In this document: piece by piece, positions 6,719 to 10,553 of the stretch | Position numbering within the stretch: position 1 is the stretch's first letter | Layout: the number at the start of each line of letters is the position of its first letter | From: Candidatus Brocadiaceae bacterium | GTDB taxonomy: Bacteria > Planctomycetota > Brocadiia > SM23-32 | Assembly: GCA_003551785.1 (NCBI GenBank) | Contig: PUNP01001016.1 | Location: 1 to 10,553 of the forward strand | Direction of reading: 5' to 3' | DNA length: 10,553 bases | Program-made: the position numbers and the translations under genes | Notes under the pieces: model-generated | What the model saw: the letters and a program-made list of their open reading frames with translations, nothing else | What the model was told of the DNA's origin: nothing | Database searches by the model: none

Positions 6719-6948
6719 GTACTATCAGTTTAAGATTGCCGGAGTCTCTGCACGATCGCCTTCGCGAAATGGCTTCCCAAGAAGGGGTCAGCATGAATCA
6801 GCTTGTAACCCTCGCTCTTGCCGAAAAGCTTTCCGTGCTTGAAGCCCGGGATTACCTGGCCCGGCGGGCGGAAAGGGGCAATTGCGCGAAATTTGAACGC
6901 GCGATGGGCAATGTGGCCGAAATGGATCCGCCGGAATACGACCGGTAA
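6715..6948 (+). CDS. Ribbon-helix-helix (HicB/CopG-like) antitoxin-type protein
   Basis: The 77-residue protein opens with TISLRLPESLHDRLREMA, the beta-strand and first helix of a ribbon-helix-helix fold, followed by EGVSMNQLVTLALAEKLS for the second helix; the strand residues would contact DNA as a dimer. The C-terminal tail (DYLARRAERG, then DPPEYDR) is typical of small proteins annotated as HicB-family antitoxins or CopG-like regulators. In such modules this tail binds the toxin and the dimer represses its own promoter. AGGAG at 6703-6707 gives a 7-nt spacer to ATG 6715. It overlaps the upstream single-TM ORF by ATGA. No recognisable RelE, ParE, HicA or PIN toxin lies beside it; repeat cluster C follows instead. 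It may be an orphan antitoxin or a stand-alone regulator. Confidence 0.75.
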   Translation: MSTISLRLPESLHDRLREMASQEGVSMNQLVTLALAEKLSVLEARDYLARRAERGNCAKFERAMGNVAEMDPPEYDR

Positions 6949-7012
6949 GCTACCTCTTTATAAGTTTGATATGGACTACCCTATGCAAGAGAGAAAAAGG
7001 GAGAAATAATTA

Positions 7013-7102
7013 ATGAAAAAAGCTTGTACTGGAAAATCATTCAAAAGAGTTTTTAAGGTTGATGAGCAGTGCTGGCTGAGCGCTGTGGCCGTTATGCCCT
7101 GA
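7013..7102 (+). CDS. 29-codon ORF running into repeat cluster C, possibly truncated gene start
   Basis: ATG 7013 follows GGGAG with a spacer of about 8 nt, and the reading begins MKKACTGKSFKRVFKVDEQC. It ends at TGA 7100-7102, which lies inside the first palindrome of cluster C (7096-7109). A good ribosome site on such a short frame ending in a repeat suggests the 5' end of a gene whose remainder was removed or displaced by the repeat. It may also be chance. No family recognised. Confidence 0.2.
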   Translation: MKKACTGKSFKRVFKVDEQCWLSAVAVMP

Positions 7103-7379
7103 TAAGGGCAAGGTTGGGTAGCCTCGGGTTTTGAACCCGTGGAAACGGGATGACACCCCCACCACCGGGTGCCCCGAATGGGGCACGGTAAATGGTCGGT
7201 AGATCGTTAACGGTATAATACGTCAATTCGCGAGGAATATAAATAAATTTGAGGTGTCCGGCGGGAGCGGAAATTGCTGTGAAAATGGACGCTCTACCGC
7301 GCCCAGTTCGGGGCGCCCATCGCGTAGTTGGGGACACAACCCCCACCCGAGGCTGCCTAACATCGCCTCTGTCGAGGCG
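7096..7379. repeat. Palindrome cluster C: inverted arms of tandem hairpins
   Basis: Hairpins include GCCCT-gata-AGGGC (7096-7109), CCTCGGGTT-TT-GAACCCGTGG (7122-7142), GTGCCCC-GAAT-GGGGCAC (7169-7186), GCGCCC-AGTTCG-GGGCGC (7299-7316) and CGCCTC-TGTC-GAGGCG (7364-7379). The two halves are inverted relatives. GTTGGGTAGCCTCGGG (7114-7129) matches the reverse complement of 7345-7360 (GTTAGGCAGCCTCGGG), and GGGTGCCCCGAATGGGGCAC matches the reverse complement of the 7299-7316 hairpin region with few changes. GGTAGATCGT (7198-7207) is the exact reverse complement of a word in cluster A, and ACGCTCTACCGCG (7289-7301) is a direct near-copy of the same module. The remainder of the gap to 7520 shows no gene I can support. 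Confidence 0.65.
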
Positions 7380-7520
7380 GGATTGACGAAAAAATGCAGA
7401 CTTGGGGCGTTAGAATGTCTCGATTTCTTCGCCAGGGCCTATCGCATCGAAGGGGCAGGTGAGACAGTGAACCCTGTTATTCAACATAATAGGAGTTTAT
7501 AGAACCACGGATAAAGCCTG

Positions 7521-8363
7521 TCAGAACCCGACCCGCAAGCCGGTAAACACACGCCAGTCGGCGGCACCGTATCCACGCCCGGGCCCGTAGGTGGCGCCGC
7601 AGGTGAGTGCCGACCCACCAAAATCGTACCCTGCCGAGACCAGCCCCTCAAAAGGTGAATGCCTGCTATCATCCAGGCTTTCACTCCGGCCAAAAAGTTC
7701 GGCCGTTAAGTGCACCGGCAGCTCGGGCAGGTCATAGACCAATCCAGCACCAAAGAGCAGCGAATGGTTGATGTTGATCTGCGCGAGTGAGCGACGCGAC
7801 TGATAACGATAACCGACATTAACGCTGCCTTTCAGATTCTCGTTGATATCCCTGTCGGCTATCAACCGGAAACCCGAAGCCACTCTGCTGCTCCCGATCA
7901 GGGCGTCGCTGCTGCCCGTATCCAGATTAACATACGGAGCAACGGCGAACCTGAGTTCCTCCACATCAAGCGGCAGCGTGTATTTGGCCGCGAGCGACAA
8001 ATCACCCAAACCATACTTGTCTATGTCATCGAGGTCTGAATCCTGATCGATCACATAAGGAACCGACAGTGACACCTGGAGCGATTCCCTGACACCGTAG
8101 GCCAAGGACGCCTGGGCAAGGTGCTGATTTTCAGCCACATCAATACGCTCGCCGGCGGCACCCCGCCCTTCGAGCATCGTACCGGCGAGGGAGTAAAAAA
8201 GACTTCCGGACCATTCTCCTTCCCCGACGGTGTCCGCGGTAGGAACCACCACCGTTTTATCCTCGCCCGGCGCCGTTTCGAAGTGGTTGATGTCCGCACC
8301 ATGAGACACACCTGCGCCAACCGCCAGGCACAAAAGCATTGTCAGCAACGATTTTCTCAGCAT
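7521..8363 (-). CDS. Outer-membrane beta-barrel protein, probable internal or separate start
   Basis: This 280-residue segment has everything a separate gene needs. ATGATG (8366 down to 8361) is preceded by AGGGAG; the second ATG has a 7-nt spacer and is preferred. The product begins with a signal peptide, MLRKSLLTMLLCLAVGAGVS, cut after SHGA (residue 23). The mature part is a chain of amphipathic beta-strands with the motif YGLGDLSLAAKY (117-128), typical of the PF13557-like (MetA-pathway/transporter) barrels. It ends VFTGLRVGF, with the terminal phenylalanine recognised by the BAM assembly machinery. It shares its frame with the upstream CFI-box protein, so it may also be made as that protein's C-terminus. 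As a separate protein it would be an outer-membrane channel or a partner for the surface protein; the cargo is unknown. Confidence 0.65.
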   Translation of the reverse strand: MLRKSLLTMLLCLAVGAGVSHGADINHFETAPGEDKTVVVPTADTVGEGEWSGSLFYSLAGTMLEGRGAAGERIDVAENQHLAQASLAYGVRESLQVSLSVPYVIDQDSDLDDIDKYGLGDLSLAAKYTLPLDVEELRFAVAPYVNLDTGSSDALIGSSRVASGFRLIADRDINENLKGSVNVGYRYQSRRSLAQININHSLLFGAGLVYDLPELPVHLTAELFGRSESLDDSRHSPFEGLVSAGYDFGGSALTCGATYGPGRGYGAADWRVFTGLRVGF

Positions 8364-10553
8364 CATCTTTCTCCCTTTTACAATGAGAAGGATCAGGAGT
8401 GCAGCAGCCGTAAGCAGCATAATCAGGCTGCCGTATCCGCTGACTGCCAGGAAGGCGAGTCCGGCCACTGGTAGCAGTGCGGCAGCGGCCAGTGTCCTCA
8501 ATACCGGACGCTGCGCAACGGCCGACGCATAACGCGGGCTGTGCGCATAATAAGTTTCGACCAGGCGGGTACCGGGACGGTTGGTTAACAGGTACATGTC
8601 CCTGAACCGTCTGAGCACTTCAACATGCACCGAATCACATGACCCGAACGCGGCGGTGGCGATAAAGCAGTCCCCACTGCCGCCGGAAATGCGATCAACG
8701 GGGCTGACCGGCCTTCTCGCGCTGCCCACGGCGAATGTGCGGCCGCTGAAATCGTCCAGTGACGGGCTGGTAGCCTCACCGATGGTGATCCGTATGTACC
8801 CGTCATACCCGTACTGTTCAAATCCGGGCAGCGGCTCGTCGAACACCTCCTGATGCGAGCACTCCACCCACTGCTCATCGTCAAACCAGAAAATAACTTT
8901 GCTTGATGGTTCTCGGTAATGTATATCCAGCGTAATACTGGTCAAGCCCTCCTTATCAGTGATAACAAGTTGGGTGTAGACTACATCCTCATCGGCCCCG
9001 TCGAAAACCACTCCCGTCGGGTTTTCGCCCGATACGGAGGCAGAGGCCTCTCCGCCATCGCTTTCAAGCCCCAGCCCCTGCTCGGGATCCTCGGATCGGG
9101 GTTCGTCTGTGGAGACGGATGTGCCGCGTCCTTTGCTTTCAGCACCGGTCCACGGCCTGAATTCCACATTGCCGGAGACCCCATCGCCAACTCCGTCGGG
9201 GTTGTCCGTTTCGTGGTAAGGTCCCGTCCTGTGTCCCCACCAGTTATTGGCGGCCTTCAGCGCCTCGTCACCGTCCCAGACCGCACCGGCGCCGTTGCCG
9301 ACGATGTTGTTGTGCGTGGCTCGGGTATCTTCGGGCGACTTACCCGGTTCATTCATTATGGCCGCATCGGTATTGCGCAACAGCCTGTTGTTGAGTATTC
9401 TGGTAGCTTTGGCGGAGCCTCCGATACCTATGCCTACTTCGGCATCCTCGATGCTGTTGCCCCGGATTCTGGCGCCCGTGCCATCGACCACTATAGCGAT
9501 CTCGGCATGCGCCTCGAACTCCTCGCAGTATCCGTCCAGGACGTTATCCACAATCCTGACGTTATCGCCGCGGATCAGTATACTGTGCTCATGGAACCCC
9601 CTTATCGTGAATCCTTCCACGGTAACATCATCGGCGCGTATGTGCATGGCCCTTTCCCCGCCTTCAGCATCGATGAACGTCTGGTTCCTGCCGTGGGTTG
9701 AGCGCAGGGTAACGCCTTCGACATTTATATCCAGCGTTTCGGCGGCAGTAAAGTCGCCGGGCCCGATTTCGATGGTATCTCCGGGCTCCGCCCGGTTGAT
9801 TTCACCCTGCAGTGCCGTTACGAAAACCGCTCTCAGGGTTTTTTCATCGCCAGCATCGCCGTCAACGTTGATCGGGTTGGCATCACCAATGTTCTGGTCG
9901 TCAAGCCGCCAATGCGCCAGTTCCCAGCCGTCCGCGGGCTTGGCGAGCACCTCGACATCTTCTTCAATGCTGTAAACATGGTCGCCGGTGCCGGGTTCGG
10001 TTGTGCCGTGGCCGACCGGATCAGCTACATTAAGCGTCCAGGGAGCTAATATATCTGCGGTCGCCGTCGGAGCGCTGGCGAGCGAGAGCGTATAATTATG
10101 CGCATCGTCACCGTCCAATCCCGCATCGGTGATGTTGACCATTATGCCCTCGCCGGCATTTGCCTGCGCGAATTCGACCACCACACCGATGAGGTCTACA
10201 TCATCTTGTCCCACAAAATTGAGCAGCACCAGATTGTTGTCTTTGATCACTGCACCGGTAGTGCCGTCGTAGGGTTTATCGTACGCGGTAAAGGTGCCGC
10301 CGATGATCAGTTCCTTCGCCATGATATCGGCTGCTGCCGTCGGAGCGCCTTCAAGTGAGAGCGAATAATTATGCGCATCGTCACCGTTCAGATCCGCATA
10401 GGTGATATTGACCGTTATGCCGTCGCCGGCATCCGCCTGCACGAACTCGACCACGACGCCAGTGAGGTTCACATCGTCTCCTGCAACCGCATTCTCGAGC
10501 GTCAGGCTGTCCTCATCAATCGAGGCTGTCACGGTTCCGTCATAGATTTTATC
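7521..10553 (-). CDS. Surface beta-helix protein with CFI-box anchor, fused in frame to a beta-barrel (5' end off window)
   Basis: One frame of 1010 residues enters from the right edge without a stop. Residue numbers count from that edge. YDG-type repeats begin DKIYDGT (1) and DKPYDGT (92). An InlB-like repeat follows (171-245, with GWELAHWRLDD). A right-handed parallel beta-helix spans 246-470, with turns such as ITLDI/VTVEGFTIRGF/NVRIVDN and the NNWWG motif (436-440). A beta-sandwich resembling the choice-of-anchor domain (514-610) ends SLDDFSGRTFAVGS. The CFI-box anchor starts CFIATAAFGS (629-638) and carries RRFRDMYLLTNRPG and hydrophobic helices at about 686-704 and 709-725. No stop separates it from a signal peptide and outer-membrane barrel starting at 730. 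The GTG at 10532 is not a real start, since YDG sequence continues upstream of it. It is probably a secreted, surface-anchored protein; ligand or enzymatic activity unknown. Either a true fusion or two genes. Confidence 0.8.
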   Translation of the reverse strand, partial: DKIYDGTVTASIDEDSLTLENAVAGDDVNLTGVVVEFVQADAGDGITVNITYADLNGDDAHNYSLSLEGAPTAAADIMAKELIIGGTFTAYDKPYDGTTGAVIKDNNLVLLNFVGQDDVDLIGVVVEFAQANAGEGIMVNITDAGLDGDDAHNYTLSLASAPTATADILAPWTLNVADPVGHGTTEPGTGDHVYSIEEDVEVLAKPADGWELAHWRLDDQNIGDANPINVDGDAGDEKTLRAVFVTALQGEINRAEPGDTIEIGPGDFTAAETLDINVEGVTLRSTHGRNQTFIDAEGGERAMHIRADDVTVEGFTIRGFHEHSILIRGDNVRIVDNVLDGYCEEFEAHAEIAIVVDGTGARIRGNSIEDAEVGIGIGGSAKATRILNNRLLRNTDAAIMNEPGKSPEDTRATHNNIVGNGAGAVWDGDEALKAANNWWGHRTGPYHETDNPDGVGDGVSGNVEFRPWTGAESKGRGTSVSTDEPRSEDPEQGLGLESDGGEASASVSGENPTGVVFDGADEDVVYTQLVITDKEGLTSITLDIHYREPSSKVIFWFDDEQWVECSHQEVFDEPLPGFEQYGYDGYIRITIGEATSPSLDDFSGRTFAVGSARRPVSPVDRISGGSGDCFIATAAFGSCDSVHVEVLRRFRDMYLLTNRPGTRLVETYYAHSPRYASAVAQRPVLRTLAAAALLPVAGLAFLAVSGYGSLIMLLTAAALLILLIVKGRKMMLRKSLLTMLLCLAVGAGVSHGADINHFETAPGEDKTVVVPTADTVGEGEWSGSLFYSLAGTMLEGRGAAGERIDVAENQHLAQASLAYGVRESLQVSLSVPYVIDQDSDLDDIDKYGLGDLSLAAKYTLPLDVEELRFAVAPYVNLDTGSSDALIGSSRVASGFRLIADRDINENLKGSVNVGYRYQSRRSLAQININHSLLFGAGLVYDLPELPVHLTAELFGRSESLDDSRHSPFEGLVSAGYDFGGSALTCGATYGPGRGYGAADWRVFTGLRVGF
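8361..8376 (-). promoter_or_regulatory. Ribosome binding site and double ATG at the fusion junction
   Basis: Read on the minus strand, AAAAGGGAGAAAGATGATG spans the end of the anchor helix codons (IVKGRK) and the start of the barrel's signal peptide. AGGGAG is 4 nt from the first ATG and 7 nt from the second. A well-formed site at exactly the point where a signal peptide begins argues that ribosomes start here whether or not upstream translation reads through. Confidence 0.65.
10047..10553 (-). repeat. Tandem 273-bp coding repeat (YDG domains)
   Basis: Two copies of a 91-codon unit; the shared word ATTATGCGCATCGTCACCGT on the plus strand recurs exactly 273 bp apart (its ATG at 10098 and 10371). 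Nucleotide identity stays high through the second half of each unit, including silent positions, which indicates recent duplication or gene conversion. The array runs off the right edge, so more copies are likely. YDG repeats are stalk-like modules in secreted proteins. Confidence 0.8.

Noticed and set aside
7254..7502. Plus-strand open frame through cluster C
   Set aside because: The first half is repeat sequence; the tail (FFARAYRIEGAGETVNP) looks faintly protein-like but has no start or match I can defend.
7440..7520. Terminator downstream of the minus-strand barrel gene
   Set aside because: The weak pairing around the TTATTCAACATAATA region has several mismatches and no U tract.
8919..9975. 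Long plus-strand open frames (8919-9701 and 9247-9975) opposite the surface-protein gene
   Set aside because: They are antisense to the clear beta-helix coding sequence, show no recognisable domain, and their low-complexity Ser/Pro/Ala composition is typical of shadow frames.
10530..10532. GTG as start of the surface protein
   Set aside because: YDG-repeat sequence (DKIYDGT) continues upstream in frame to the window edge, so the true start lies outside.

Overview
The window looks like an accessory stretch from the chromosome of a Gram-negative bacterium. The evidence for an outer membrane is a lipoprotein with a clear lipobox and a signal-peptide-bearing beta-barrel ending in phenylalanine. 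A tandem FAD-dependent oxidoreductase with a HEAT-like tail, a mixed-signature phosphofructokinase, YDG repeats, a CFI-box C-terminal anchor and dense palindromic repeats together suggest the PVC group (Lentisphaerota, Kiritimatiellota or Planctomycetota). That placement is inference; no marker gene is present.

Region 1 (1-4291, + strand) is a tightly packed operon. The end of an ankyrin-repeat protein overlaps a 6-phosphofructokinase gene by ATGA. The phosphofructokinase gene overlaps a 966-residue protein by 8 bp; that protein carries two FAD/Rossmann modules in tandem and an alpha-helical tail. The overlaps imply translational coupling and co-regulation of a glycolytic enzyme with a redox protein whose substrate is unknown.

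Region 2 (4292-7520) is a loose mosaic. It holds a decayed 3' gene fragment, small membrane-protein ORFs of which two have weak starts, a lipoprotein coupled to a 48-residue membrane peptide, and a ribbon-helix-helix antitoxin-like gene coupled to a single-TM ORF. Between them lie three palindrome-rich repeat clusters (A 4980-5173, B 6219-6477, C 7096-7379) and a 112-bp MITE-like element (5217-5328). Clusters B and C are built from inverted arms, and A and C share modules, which suggests non-autonomous elements that have spread here and in places probably cut into genes.

Region 3 (7521-10553, - strand, convergent with the rest) is one uninterrupted reading frame entering from the right edge. 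In order it encodes two YDG repeats, an InlB-like repeat, a right-handed beta-helix, a beta-sandwich anchor domain, a CFI-box C-terminal anchor with two hydrophobic helices and then, with no stop codon, a signal peptide and an outer-membrane beta-barrel. A Shine-Dalgarno sequence and ATGATG lie exactly at the junction. The locus is therefore either a surface protein fused to a barrel or two genes that have lost their separating stop. This junction is the most unusual feature of the window.
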